Positions 32,032-41,175 of a stretch of 64,000 nucleotides of DNA are shown here, piece after piece (position 1 is the first letter of the stretch; each line of letters opens with the position of its first letter). Origin of the DNA: Streptomyces sp. TSRI0107 (GTDB lineage: Bacteria; Actinomycetota; Actinomycetes; Streptomycetales; Streptomycetaceae); assembly GCF_001905845.1 (NCBI RefSeq), contig NZ_LIVZ01000019.1:26700-90699 (forward strand). Reading direction: 5' to 3'. The notes beneath the pieces are model-generated. The model was not told where the DNA came from, made no database searches, and saw nothing but the letters and a program-made list of their open reading frames with translations. The translations under genes and the position numbers were made by a program.

Positions 32032-33375
32032 ATGAATCGCACCGCAGTCGCCGTATCGGCGCTCGCCCTCCTGCTTCCCCTGACCGCCTGCGGCGGTGAC
32101 GCCCAGGCCGGCGACGGCTCCACGGTGACCGTCACCGTCGGCTACCAGTCCAAGACGATCAACACGGTCACCGCGGGCACCCTGCTCCGCTCGCTCGGCT
32201 ACTTCGAGAAGCAGCTGAACGCGCTCGACGACGGCGTCACCTACAAGGTCGTCTGGCAGGACTACGCCACCGGCGCGCCCATCACCGCGCAGATGACCGC
32301 CGGGAAGATCGACATCGGCTCGATGGGCGACTTCCCGCTGCTGCTCAACGCGGCCCGCGGCAGGCAGCTCGGCAAGCCGACCCATCTGGTCTCGGTCACC
32401 GGCTACAACCTGCGCGGCGGCCTCAACACCGTGGTCACCGCGCCCGGTTCGTCCCTCGACTCCCTGAAGGACCTGAAGGGCAGGAAGGTGTCGACCAGCG
32501 TCGGCTCCGCCGCCGACGGCACCCTGGTGCGCGCCCTGCAACGCGCCGGTCTCGACGCCGGCGAGGACATCGAGAAGCTCAACCAGCAGCCCGCCGTGGG
32601 CGCTTCGGCGCTCGCCGCGGGCAGCGCGGACGCGCTGTCGCAGTTCGTCGCCTGGCCGGGCCTGCTCGTCCACCAGGGCAAGGCGAAGGCGCTGTACGAC
32701 GGTGCGCGGCTGGACCTGCCCACCTTCCACGGGGTCACCGCCCGCGAGGACTTCGCCGAGCGGCGCCCGGCCGTGCTGGAGGCGTTCCTGAAGGCCCAGG
32801 CGCAGGCCACGGACTATCTGAACGACCGTCCCGTGACCGCCGCCGAGCAGGTCGCGGAGGCCACGGGCCTGCCCGCCGAGGTGGTCTACCTGTACAACGG
32901 CGCGCACGGCATCGCCACCTTCGATCCGGCCGTCAAGCCGCGGCTGGTGGCCGCGCTGAAGGAGGACGTGTCGATCCTGAAGTCCGCGAAGCTGACGGGC
33001 GACGTGGACGTGGACGCGTTCGTCGACGACCGCTACGTCCGCAAGGCGCTCGGCGCGGACTACGCGAAGCGGCTCGCCGCCCCGCCCGCGCCCGCGCGGA
33101 GCGAGGTGTGGAGCGAGGGCGAGGACACGACGCGCACGTTCGGCACGCCCGCCGAACTGCTGGCGCACGTCGCCCGGCACCAGGACGGCGTCCGCGCGGC
33201 CTACGTCCCCGACGCCACCACGGGCACCCAGTGGTTCGCCGACAAGGCGGTGTGGGTGGCCGACGGCGACCAGCTGCTGCCGTTCGTCGCGCCGGACACC
33301 GCGCGGGGTTACGTCGGCGGTCACGACGGGGCGCGTGTCGTCTCGTACGCCGAGGCGCTGGAGCGGGCGTCGTGA
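32032..33375 (+). CDS. SsuA-type substrate-binding lipoprotein with NosL-like tail
   Basis: A 447-residue lipoprotein. Its signal peptide ends in the lipobox LTAC (Cys20). Residues about 30-355 are a type II binding protein of the SsuA/TauA/NMT1 group (VTVGYQSKTINTVTAGTLLR, KIDIGSMGDFPLLLNAARGR, VSTSVGSAADGTLVRALQRA). The last 80 residues are unusual: PAELLAHVARHQDGVRAAYV then WFADKAVWVADGDQLLPFVA then VSYAEALE resemble NosL copper-site accessory proteins. It has no methionine/cysteine metal motif that I can point to. It is the first component of an ABC importer with the next two genes; the substrate is inferred as an organosulfur or similar anion. Confidence 0.85.
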   Translation: MNRTAVAVSALALLLPLTACGGDAQAGDGSTVTVTVGYQSKTINTVTAGTLLRSLGYFEKQLNALDDGVTYKVVWQDYATGAPITAQMTAGKIDIGSMGDFPLLLNAARGRQLGKPTHLVSVTGYNLRGGLNTVVTAPGSSLDSLKDLKGRKVSTSVGSAADGTLVRALQRAGLDAGEDIEKLNQQPAVGASALAAGSADALSQFVAWPGLLVHQGKAKALYDGARLDLPTFHGVTAREDFAERRPAVLEAFLKAQAQATDYLNDRPVTAAEQVAEATGLPAEVVYLYNGAHGIATFDPAVKPRLVAALKEDVSILKSAKLTGDVDVDAFVDDRYVRKALGADYAKRLAAPPAPARSEVWSEGEDTTRTFGTPAELLAHVARHQDGVRAAYVPDATTGTQWFADKAVWVADGDQLLPFVAPDTARGYVGGHDGARVVSYAEALERAS

Positions 33376-34235
33376 CCCGGTACGCGCTGCGGGTCGCGTC
33401 CCTCGCGGCCGCGCTGGGCCTGTGGCAGCTGCTGACCAGCCGGGACGTCGATCTGTGGCTGCGCTTCTCGCAGTTCCCCACGGTCACCGACGTGGCCCGC
33501 GCCTTCGCCGGCCGGCTGGCCGGGCCCGACTACTGGACGGACCTCACGGACAGCCTGACCCGGATCCTCAGCGGCTTCCTGCTGGCCGCCGTGCTCGGCG
33601 TGGCCGGGGGCGTGCTCGTGGCCCGCTCCCGGCTCGCCGAGGACCTGCTCGGGCCGCTGCTGGAGGTCGTCCGTCCGATCCCGGCGATCGCGCTGGTCCC
33701 GGTGGCGATCCTGCTGTTCCCCTCCAACGAGCAGGGCATCGTCTTCATCACCTTCACCGCCGCGTTCTTCCCGGTCCTGGTCTCCACCCGGCACGCGGTG
33801 CGCGCGCTGGCCCCGGTGTGGGAGGAGGCGGTGCGCACCATGGGCGGCGGCCGGTGGCGGATCCTCGGCTCGGTCGTCCTGCCGGGCGCGCTGCCCGGCG
33901 TGTTCGGCGGTCTGTCGGTCGGCATCGGCGTGTCGTGGATCTGTGTGATCTCCGCCGAGATGATCTCCGGCCAGTACGGGGTCGGCTACCGCACCTGGCA
34001 GGACTACACGGTCGTCGACTACCCGGGCGTGTTCGTCGGGATGGTCACGATCGGCGTGCTCGGCTGGCTCACCTCCACCGCCGTGGAGCTGCTGGGCCGC
34101 CGGCTGACCCGCTGGCTGCCGCGCACCTCGTACGTCCCCGGCGGCCGTGCCCCGCGGCGGGTGCGCGGCGCCGCCACCCCCGCCCCGGCCGGCCCGCGGC
34201 CCCGGAAGGACGTGCCCCATGACCAGTTCGTCTGA
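33372..34235 (+). CDS. SsuC-type ABC permease
   Basis: A 287-residue permease of the nitrate/sulfonate/taurine group with six membrane segments. The EAA loop reads EEAVRTMGGGRWRILGSVVL then PGALPGVFGG. The GTG start overlaps the binding-protein stop (GTGA), implying coupled translation. The C-terminus after about residue 245 is a proline- and arginine-rich extension that overlaps the ATPase gene start by 17 bp. It forms the channel of the importer with the flanking genes. Confidence 0.9.
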   Translation: MTRYALRVASLAAALGLWQLLTSRDVDLWLRFSQFPTVTDVARAFAGRLAGPDYWTDLTDSLTRILSGFLLAAVLGVAGGVLVARSRLAEDLLGPLLEVVRPIPAIALVPVAILLFPSNEQGIVFITFTAAFFPVLVSTRHAVRALAPVWEEAVRTMGGGRWRILGSVVLPGALPGVFGGLSVGIGVSWICVISAEMISGQYGVGYRTWQDYTVVDYPGVFVGMVTIGVLGWLTSTAVELLGRRLTRWLPRTSYVPGGRAPRRVRGAATPAPAGPRPRKDVPHDQFV

Positions 34236-34986
34236 CGTCCGTTCACCGTCCCGTACCGGCGCCCGGCTGGCCCTGCGCGACGCCACCCTCGGCCGCCCGG
34301 GGGCGCCCGCGCTGCACGCGGTGGACCTCGACGTGGCCCCCGGCGAGATCCTCACCGTCGTCGGCGCCTCGGGCTGCGGCAAGTCCACGCTGCTGCGCAC
34401 GCTGGCGGGGCTGCTGGCCCCGCTCGCCGGCGAGGTCGCGCAGGACGCGCGGCCGCTGACGGGCCCGGCCGCCGACCGCGCCCTGGTGTTCCAGGAGGAC
34501 GCGCTGCTGCCGTGGCGGACGCTGCGCGGCAACGTCGAACTGCCGCTCGCCATCCAGGGGGTGCCGCGCGCCGGGCGCCGCGCCCAGGCCGAGGCCTGGC
34601 TGGACCGCGTCGGACTGGCCGCGCAGGCCCGGCAGTTGCCGCACCGGGTCTCCGGCGGGCAGCGGCAGCGCGCCCAGCTGGCCCGGGCCCTGGCCGGGGC
34701 GCCGCGCGCCGTGCTGATGGACGAGCCGTTCGGCGCGCTGGACGCGCAGACCCGGGCCGGGATGCAGGACCTGCTGGTGGAGGTGCTGCACGGCACGGGC
34801 GCGACGGTCGTCTTCGTCACCCACGACGTGGACGAGGCCCTGTTCCTCGGCGACCGCGTCGCGCTGCTCGGCGACGGCCGGCTGACCGCCGTACGCGAGG
34901 TGCCGGGCCCCCGCGACCGTACGGCCCACGACGACCCGGCGCGCGTGGCGCTGCGGCGCGAAGTCCTCACGTCCCTCGGTACCTGA
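34219..34986 (+). CDS. SsuB-type ABC ATPase
   Basis: A 255-residue ATP-binding subunit. Walker A is GASGCGKST, the Q-loop is VFQEDALLPWRTL, the signature is VSGGQRQRAQLARAL, Walker B is AVLMDEPFGALDA and the switch is THDVDEA. The LLPW and DEPFGALD phrases are typical of the SsuB/TauB/NrtD group. The ATG at 34219 overlaps the permease end. It powers the upstream permease. The flavoprotein gene follows after 11 bp. Confidence 0.92.
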   Translation: MTSSSDVRSPSRTGARLALRDATLGRPGAPALHAVDLDVAPGEILTVVGASGCGKSTLLRTLAGLLAPLAGEVAQDARPLTGPAADRALVFQEDALLPWRTLRGNVELPLAIQGVPRAGRRAQAEAWLDRVGLAAQARQLPHRVSGGQRQRAQLARALAGAPRAVLMDEPFGALDAQTRAGMQDLLVEVLHGTGATVVFVTHDVDEALFLGDRVALLGDGRLTAVREVPGPRDRTAHDDPARVALRREVLTSLGT

Positions 34987-34997
34987 AAGGCCCTGTG

Positions 34998-37742
34998 GTG
35001 GACCCTTTGGTGGCAATTCCCGCCCTCACCGACGCCGAAGAGCTCTCCTGCGACGTCCTCGTCATCGGGGGCGGCACCGCCGGCACCATGGCGGCGCTGA
35101 CCGCCGCCGAGCGCGGCGCGGACGTGCTGCTGCTGGAGAAGGCGCACGTGCGGCACTCCGGCGCGCTCGCCATGGGCATGGACGGCGTCAACAACGCCGT
35201 CGTCCCCGGCCGGGCCGAGCCCGACGACTACGTCGCCGAGATCACCCGCGCCAACGACGGCATCGTCGACCAGTCGACCGTCCGGCAGACCGCCGTCCGC
35301 GGCTTCGACATGGTGCGGCGGCTGGAGTCGTACGGCGTGAAGTTCGAGAAGGACGAGCACGGCGAGTACGCGGTCCGGCAGGTGCACCGCTCCGGCTCCT
35401 ACGTGCTGCCGATGCCGGAGGGCAAGGACGTCAAGAAGGTCCTGTACCGGCAGCTGCGGCGGCGCGAGATGCGGGAGCGGATCCGGATCGAGAACCGGGT
35501 CATGCCGGTGCGGGTGCTGACGGCACAGGGACGCGCGGTGGGCGCGGCGGGCTTCAACACCCGTACGGGCGCCTTCGTGACCGTCCGCGCGGGCGCGGTG
35601 ATCCTCGCGACGGGCGCGTGCGGACGCCTCGGTCTGCCCGCCTCCGGCTATCTGTACGGCACGTACGAGAACCCGACCAACGCGGGCGACGGCTACGCGA
35701 TGGCGTACCACGCGGGCGCCGAGCTGACCGGCATCGAGTGCTTCCAGATCAACCCGCTGATCAAGGACTACAACGGTCCCGCCTGCGCCTACGTCGCCAA
35801 CCCGTTCGGCGGCTACCAGGTGAACCGGCACGGCGAGCGCTTCGTCGACTCCGACTACTGGTCGGGCCAGATGATGGCGGAGTTCGCGGCGGAGGTGGCG
35901 AGCGACCGGGGTCCGGTGTACCTGAAGCTGAGCCATCTGCCGGAGGAGTCGGTGGCGGCCCTGGAGTCGATCCTGCACTCCACGGAGCGGCCGACGCGGG
36001 GCACCTTCCACGCGGGCCGCGGCCACGACTACCGCACCCACGACGTGGAGATGCACATCTCCGAGATCGGGCTGTGCGGCGGCCATTCCGCCTCGGGCGT
36101 ACGGGTGGACGACCACGCCCGGACGACCGTGCCCCGCCTGTACGCGGCCGGTGACCTGGCCTGCGTGCCGCACAACTACATGATCGGCGCGTTCGTCTTC
36201 GGCGACCTGGCGGGCGCGGACGCCGCCCGGTACTCGGCGTACGACGGGGAGCTGCCCGCCGACCAGCTGCGTGAGGCGCACGAGCTGATCTACCGGCCGC
36301 TGCGCAACCCAGACGGCCCGCCGCAGCCGCAGGTGGAGTACAAGCTGCGGCGCTTCGTGAACGACTACGTGGCTCCGCCGAAGTCCGGCGCCCGGCTGTC
36401 GCTGGCGCTGGAGGCGTTCGAGCGGATGCGGGCCGACATCGCGGAGATGGGCGCGCGCACCCCGCACGAGCTGATGCGGTGCGCCGAGGTGTCCTTCATC
36501 CGGGACTGCGCGGAGATGGCGGCGCGGGCGTCCCTGGCCCGTACGGAGTCCCGCTGGGGTCTCTACCACGACCGCCTGGACCATCCGCACCGCGACGACG
36601 CGTCCTGGTTCCACCACCTCGATCTGCGCAAGTCGCCGTCGGGTGCGATGGAGTTCACGGCGCGGCCCGTGGCGCCGTATCTGGTGCCGGTGGAGGAGTA
36701 CGCGCCGGTCGGCGGTCCTTCGCGGCAGCTCGGCGAGGTCCACCCGGAGCAGGTGGCGACGGCGGGGGCCAGGGAGGTCGCGCCGGTCGCGATGGGGCAG
36801 GAGTCCGCCGTGCCCACGGCCGCCGTGGCGTCGGCGGCGGACGCGGACACCCCGGCCACCCCGCGCCTGCTGGAACTGCTCGCCCTCGCCGAGGAGGAAC
36901 CGGAACTCGGGGCGCTGGAAGGCTACTTGGCCGATCCCGATCCCGCCGTCCGCCGCACGGCCGTCACCGTCCTGACGGAGACCGTGCCGACGGGCACCGG
37001 TCCGGCGCTGGCCGCGGCGCTCACCGACACCGACGCCGGCGTGCGCGCCGCCGCGGCGGCCTCGCTGCGGGAACTGGTGGAGACCCTGCCCGCGGAACCG
37101 GCGTTGCGCGACGCCCTCACCACCGCCCTGTCCGAGGCCGACCCCGTCGTCCGCGCCGCGGCGCTGGACGTCCTGCGCGCCCTGCGGCTCGGGGACGCCG
37201 GGCTGTTCGCCCGCTGCCTGCCGGACGCCGACATCGCCGTGCGGACCGAGGCGGTGCGCGCGCTGGTGTCCGTCGACGCCGCCGCGGAACTGGCCCGGGC
37301 GGCGGCGGCCGACCCGTCCCGCGAGGTCCGCGTCACGATCGCCAAGGGGCTCGCCACGGTCGCCGCGGGCGGACCCGACGTGGCGCGGGCGGCGCTCGCC
37401 GGGCTCCTCGACGATCCGGACGCGCTGGTGCGAGCGGCGGCGTACGAGGCGCTGGGCACCGCCGGCTGCCCCGCGCCGCTCGCCGCACGCGCCGAGGCGG
37501 CCCTGGCCGACCCGGCCTGGCAGGTACGGGCCGGAGCGGCCATCGCCCTGGGAGTCGCGGACCCCGGCCTGGCCGTCCCGGCCCTCGCCAAGGCCCTCGC
37601 CGACCCGAACGCGGACGTCCGCAAGGCCGCCGTACGGTCCCTGACCCGGCATCGCTCCACCGAGGAGGTCCGCTCGGCCCTGGCCGGCGCCACGACGGAC
37701 TCGGACGCCGACGTGCGCGCCTACGCGGCGAAGGCCCTGTGA
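34998..37742 (+). CDS. AprA/FrdA-like flavoprotein fused to HEAT repeats
   Basis: A 914-residue protein. Residues about 15-560 form an FAD-dependent oxidoreductase of the fumarate reductase/adenylylsulfate reductase alpha family: CDVLVIGGGTAGTMAALTAA for FAD binding, VRHSGALAMGMDGVN (as in AprA-type proteins), NPFGGYQVNRHGERF, and RLYAAGDLACVPHNYMIGA. A linker of about 60 residues leads to about eight HEAT-like repeats (about 630-914) such as YLADPDPAVRRTAVTVL and ALADPNADVRKAAVRSL. HEAT units normally bind partners. GTG at 34998 follows GAAAGG at good spacing. With the ferredoxin and importer in one operon, it probably reduces or oxidises the imported compound. The exact reaction is unknown. 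Confidence 0.87.
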   Translation: MDPLVAIPALTDAEELSCDVLVIGGGTAGTMAALTAAERGADVLLLEKAHVRHSGALAMGMDGVNNAVVPGRAEPDDYVAEITRANDGIVDQSTVRQTAVRGFDMVRRLESYGVKFEKDEHGEYAVRQVHRSGSYVLPMPEGKDVKKVLYRQLRRREMRERIRIENRVMPVRVLTAQGRAVGAAGFNTRTGAFVTVRAGAVILATGACGRLGLPASGYLYGTYENPTNAGDGYAMAYHAGAELTGIECFQINPLIKDYNGPACAYVANPFGGYQVNRHGERFVDSDYWSGQMMAEFAAEVASDRGPVYLKLSHLPEESVAALESILHSTERPTRGTFHAGRGHDYRTHDVEMHISEIGLCGGHSASGVRVDDHARTTVPRLYAAGDLACVPHNYMIGAFVFGDLAGADAARYSAYDGELPADQLREAHELIYRPLRNPDGPPQPQVEYKLRRFVNDYVAPPKSGARLSLALEAFERMRADIAEMGARTPHELMRCAEVSFIRDCAEMAARASLARTESRWGLYHDRLDHPHRDDASWFHHLDLRKSPSGAMEFTARPVAPYLVPVEEYAPVGGPSRQLGEVHPEQVATAGAREVAPVAMGQESAVPTAAVASAADADTPATPRLLELLALAEEEPELGALEGYLADPDPAVRRTAVTVLTETVPTGTGPALAAALTDTDAGVRAAAAASLRELVETLPAEPALRDALTTALSEADPVVRAAALDVLRALRLGDAGLFARCLPDADIAVRTEAVRALVSVDAAAELARAAAADPSREVRVTIAKGLATVAAGGPDVARAALAGLLDDPDALVRAAAYEALGTAGCPAPLAARAEAALADPAWQVRAGAAIALGVADPGLAVPALAKALADPNADVRKAAVRSLTRHRSTEEVRSALAGATTDSDADVRAYAAKAL

Positions 37743-37748
37743 CCCGGT

Positions 37749-37778
37749 CCCGCCCGGCCCTCTCGGGGGCCGGGCGGG
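37749..37778. terminator. Bidirectional hairpin between convergent operons
   Basis: A perfect 12-bp inverted repeat (CCCGCCCGGCCC at 37749-37760, GGGCCGGGCGGG at 37767-37778) lies in the 63-bp gap between the flavoprotein and haloperoxidase-type genes and can serve both strands. Confidence 0.85.
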
Positions 37779-37805
37779 CGTCCGCGGCCTGCCGGGTGGG
37801 GGGGC

Positions 37806-39062
37806 TCAGCGGGCGGTCAGGAGCCGTCCCGCGTCGCCCAGGACGTACCGGGCCACGTTCTTGCCGAGGGTGATGCCGGCCTCGTCGGCCGAGCGGGTGT
37901 GGATGCCGGAGAAGATCCGGGCGTCCACGTTCTCGTCCGAGAGCTGCTTCCAGGCGGTGTACGTCCGGGTCACGCCGGGCGCGGTGGGACTGGTCAGCTC
38001 GAAGGGCTCGGTGCGCGGTCCGGCGAGCGCGCTCAGCACGGCCTCCGCGGCGCCCGAGTAGGTGTTGTGGCCGCTCGGGTAGTCCGGGTGGGCCGGGGTG
38101 GTGTGCAGCGGCGTCCACGCCGGGTCGGGGTCGATGGCGCCGGTGCGGATGGCGGTGACGGGACGCCACCGCTCGTGGGCGTACTTGCTGTCGGAGGTGG
38201 CGATCTGGGTGTCCACCAGGGCGACGTGGAAGAGCGCGACCAGCCGGGCCTGCCCGGCGATCCCCTGGTCGGTGCGGGAGAGCGCCACGCGCAGCGGCTC
38301 GGTGTACAGGGTGTAGGAGGAACCGAGCCAGAAGGTGGCGGTCTCCGTCTGGCGGGCGCTGCGCCGGGTGCTGTCCGCGGCGCCGTACGCCCGTACCTCC
38401 GCGAGGTCGGCGGCGTAGCGCGCCGAGTCGAGCGCGGGCGGCGGGCCGAGCCGGAACTGGCTCGGGGCGGTGAGCGCGAACGGCTTCGCGAGCCGGTTGC
38501 CGTACTGCGTCGCCGGGGCGTAGGCCGGCGGCGTCGGCTGCCAGACGCCGGGGGCGGCGGGCCGCACGGTGTACGGCGCGTTGACGGAGGCGGGGTCGAG
38601 GCCGTCGCCCTCCCGCTCGGCGAGCAGGAGATCGGCCTGGCGCCGCCCCGCCGCGACCCCGCGGTCCTCCGCCCGGCCGTCGGGGATGGCGTCCAGGGTC
38701 TCCTTCAGCTTCGCGTCGAGCTGTTCGGTGCGGCCGGGGGCCAGCGCCACCAGGGCGCGGTGGACGGCCGAGGCGAGCGCCGCCTCCTGGTAGGGGCCGC
38801 GCGCCACGCCCGCGGGCACCGCCCGGGTGGCGCGGGCCGCCGCGAGCCAGCCGACGGCCCAGGTGCGGCTGTTGGTGACCTGCGTGGGCGCCCCGGCGGC
38901 GACGAGCGTGTCGGCAGTGACGTCGTACCAGGTGAGCGCGGTGGAGGGGGCCGTACGGGCGGCCGGTGCGGCCACGGCGGCCTGCGGGACGGCGGCGGAC
39001 ACGGCCAGCAGGGCCGCCGCGCCCAGGGCGGCGAGGGCGGGGCGGGTTCTGAACGCGCTCAT
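37806..39062 (-). CDS. Secreted vanadium-haloperoxidase/PAP2-type enzyme
   Basis: A 418-residue exported protein with signal peptide (ALGAAALLAVSAAVPQAAVA). The vanadate/phosphate-binding residues of the family are in place near the C-terminus: K-x6-R in KYAHERWRP (about 290), PSGH in YPSGHNTYSGA (about 327), and R-x5-H in RIFSGIHTR (about 383). The N-terminal 250 residues are the helical part seen in vanadium chloroperoxidase-like proteins. It may be a haloperoxidase or an acid phosphatase; sequence alone does not decide. Its ATG overlaps the stop of the LLM monooxygenase (ATGA), so it is co-translated with a sulfonate-type operon, which is unusual. Confidence 0.87.
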   Translation of the reverse strand: MSAFRTRPALAALGAAALLAVSAAVPQAAVAAPAARTAPSTALTWYDVTADTLVAAGAPTQVTNSRTWAVGWLAAARATRAVPAGVARGPYQEAALASAVHRALVALAPGRTEQLDAKLKETLDAIPDGRAEDRGVAAGRRQADLLLAEREGDGLDPASVNAPYTVRPAAPGVWQPTPPAYAPATQYGNRLAKPFALTAPSQFRLGPPPALDSARYAADLAEVRAYGAADSTRRSARQTETATFWLGSSYTLYTEPLRVALSRTDQGIAGQARLVALFHVALVDTQIATSDSKYAHERWRPVTAIRTGAIDPDPAWTPLHTTPAHPDYPSGHNTYSGAAEAVLSALAGPRTEPFELTSPTAPGVTRTYTAWKQLSDENVDARIFSGIHTRSADEAGITLGKNVARYVLGDAGRLLTAR

Positions 39063-40408
39063 GCGTGCTCCTTCGGTGAGGTGAGTGCGAGGCGACGGCC
39101 GGTGGGGCGCGGCAGTCCGTAGTGGTCGCGCAGGGTGGTGCCGCGGTACTCCGTGCGGAACAGTCCGCGCCGCCGCAGGATCGGCACCACGTGCTCGGTG
39201 AAGAGGTCGAAGCCGCCGGGCAGCCAGGGCGGCATGATGTTGAAGCCGTCGGCCGCGCCGTGTTCGAACCATTCCTGGAGCTGGTCGGCGATCTGCTCGG
39301 GGGTGCCCGCGACGACGCGGTGGCCGCGGGCGCCGGCGAGGCGGTGGAGCAGTTGGCGGACGGTGGGCCGCTCGCGGTCGATGATGTCGAGGACCAGCTG
39401 GAAGCGGCTGCCGTTGCCGCGTTCGCCGCCGGTCTCGACGAGTTCGCGCGGCACCGGGCCGTCGAGTTGCTCGGCGGTCAGCCTGACGCCGAGGAGGCGG
39501 TGCAGCAGTTCCAGCGAGTACTCGGGCTGGGTGAGTTCGTCGAACTCCTGGTGCAGGGCGCGTGCCTCCGCCTCGGTGGAGCCGATGAAGGGGCTGATGC
39601 CCGGCAGTACGAGCAGCCGGTCCGGGTCCCGGCCGAGCGCCGCGGCGCGCGTCTTGAGGTCGGCGTAGAACTCCTGGCCGCTGCGGAGTGTCTGGTGCGC
39701 GGTGAACACGGCCTCGGCGTGGCGGGCGGCGAAGGCGCGTCCGTCCTCGGAGGAGCCGGCCTGGACGTAGACGGGGCGGCCCTGCGGGGTGCGCGGGGTG
39801 TTGAGCGGGCCGCTCACCCTGAAGTGGCGGCCCTCGTGGTCGATCGGGTGGATCCGGTCGGTGTCGGCGAACAGGCCCGACTTCTGGTCGGCGATCAGCG
39901 CCTCGTCCTCCCAGCTGTCCCACAGCCGGGTGACGACGTCGACGAACTCGTCGGCGCGGTCGTAGCGTTCGGCGTGCGCGGGGTGCGCGTCGAGGCCGAA
40001 GTTCCCGGCCGCCTGGGGTGCGCCGGTGGTGACGATGTTCCAGCCCGCCCGGCCCCGGCTGAGGTGGTCCAGGGAGGCGAAGAGCCGTGCCAGGTTGTAC
40101 GGCTCGGTGTAGGTGGTGGAGGCGGTGGCGATCAGGCCGATCCGCTCGGTGGCCGCGGCGATGGCGGACAGCCAGGTGAACGGTTCCAGCCGGAAGCGGC
40201 TGGCGTAGCGGACGTTGTCGGCCTGGGACGGGCCGTCCGCGAAGAACACGGCGTCGAACGTGGCGCGTTCGGCGGTGCGGGCCAGTTCCTGGTAGAAGCC
40301 GATGTCCAGGAGCCGGTCGGGGTCGGTGCCGTGGTGGCGCCAGGCGGCCTCGTGGTGGCCTCCCGGGTAGACGAACAGGTTCAGGTGCAGTTGCCGTCGC
40401 TCGGTCAT
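39059..40408 (-). CDS. LLM-class flavin monooxygenase (NtaA/SnaA/DszA type)
   Basis: A 449-residue reduced-flavin-dependent monooxygenase of the nitrilotriacetate/dibenzothiophene-sulfone group. Typical stretches are HHEAAWRHHGTDPDRLLDIG, TERIGLIATASTTYTEPYNL, GRAGWNIVTTGAPQAAGNFG and PVYVQAGSSEDGRAFAARHA. It lacks its own flavin reductase gene nearby. ATG at 40408 overlaps the ATPase stop. In context it likely oxidises an organosulfur compound (C-S cleavage) delivered by the transporter encoded just before it. Nitrogen-containing chelates are an alternative substrate class. Confidence 0.9.
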   Translation of the reverse strand: MTERRQLHLNLFVYPGGHHEAAWRHHGTDPDRLLDIGFYQELARTAERATFDAVFFADGPSQADNVRYASRFRLEPFTWLSAIAAATERIGLIATASTTYTEPYNLARLFASLDHLSRGRAGWNIVTTGAPQAAGNFGLDAHPAHAERYDRADEFVDVVTRLWDSWEDEALIADQKSGLFADTDRIHPIDHEGRHFRVSGPLNTPRTPQGRPVYVQAGSSEDGRAFAARHAEAVFTAHQTLRSGQEFYADLKTRAAALGRDPDRLLVLPGISPFIGSTEAEARALHQEFDELTQPEYSLELLHRLLGVRLTAEQLDGPVPRELVETGGERGNGSRFQLVLDIIDRERPTVRQLLHRLAGARGHRVVAGTPEQIADQLQEWFEHGAADGFNIMPPWLPGGFDLFTEHVVPILRRRGLFRTEYRGTTLRDHYGLPRPTGRRLALTSPKEHA

Positions 40409-41175
40409 GCCGGGCCGTCCTCCTCCGCGAGGTCCACTCCCAGCCGGCCGAGCAGGCGGTCCCGCAGGGCCGCGTAGGCGGGGCTGCCGTGGCGGCGGGG
40501 TGCCGGGAGTTCCACGGGAAGGTCGGCGGCGATCCGCCCCTGGTCCAGTACGACGACCCGGTCGGCGAGCGCGATCGCCTCGTCGACGTCGTGGGTGACC
40601 AGCAGGACGGCGGGCCGGTGCCGTTCGCACAGGCGGCGCAGCAGGGCGTGCATGCGGATGCGGGTGAGCGCGTCCAGCGCGCCGAACGGTTCGTCGGCGA
40701 GCAGCAGACGCGGTTCGCGGACCAGGGAGCGGGCGAGCGAGACGCGCTGCTGCTCCCCGCCGGACAGCTCGACGGGCCAGGCCCGTTCGCGTCCCGCCAG
40801 GCCGACTTCGGCGAGTGCGGCCCGGCCGCGCTCTTCGGCGTCCGGTCCGGCCAGGCCGAGTACGACGTTGTCGAGGACGCGTTTCCAGGGCAGCAGCCGG
40901 GCGTCCTGGAAGACGACGGAGAGGTGGTCGGGGGCGGCGAGCACGCCGCTCCCCGCCACGTCCTCGTCGAGCCCGGCCAGTGCCCTGAGCAGGGTGCTCT
41001 TGCCGGAGCCGCTGCGCCCGAGCAGGGCCACGAACTCGCCGTCGCCGATGGTCAGGTCGAGCCCGTCCAGGATGGTGCGCTCGCCGAAGGAGCGCACCAG
41101 GTTCTCGATCCGGACGGTGGTCCGCCCGGTCGTGCGGTCCTGTGTGGTGGTCAGGCCGCCAGTGTGCGTCGCCAT
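40405..41175 (-). CDS. SsuB-type ABC ATPase (second transporter)
   Basis: A 256-residue ATPase with Walker A GRSGSGKST, Q-loop VVFQDARLLPWKRVL, signature LSGGEQQRVSLARSL, Walker B LLLADEPFGALDA and switch THDVDEA, all typical of SsuB/TauB proteins. The ATG at 41175 overlaps the permease gene end by 25 bp and its own stop overlaps the monooxygenase start, so the operon is tightly coupled. It energises uptake with the two upstream genes. Confidence 0.92.
   Translation of the reverse strand: MATHTGGLTTTQDRTTGRTTVRIENLVRSFGERTILDGLDLTIGDGEFVALLGRSGSGKSTLLRALAGLDEDVAGSGVLAAPDHLSVVFQDARLLPWKRVLDNVVLGLAGPDAEERGRAALAEVGLAGRERAWPVELSGGEQQRVSLARSLVREPRLLLADEPFGALDALTRIRMHALLRRLCERHRPAVLLVTHDVDEAIALADRVVVLDQGRIAADLPVELPAPRRHGSPAYAALRDRLLGRLGVDLAEEDGPA

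Noticed and set aside
33321..37652. 1443-residue open frame on the minus strand
   Set aside because: Antisense shadow of the ABC transporter and flavoprotein genes.
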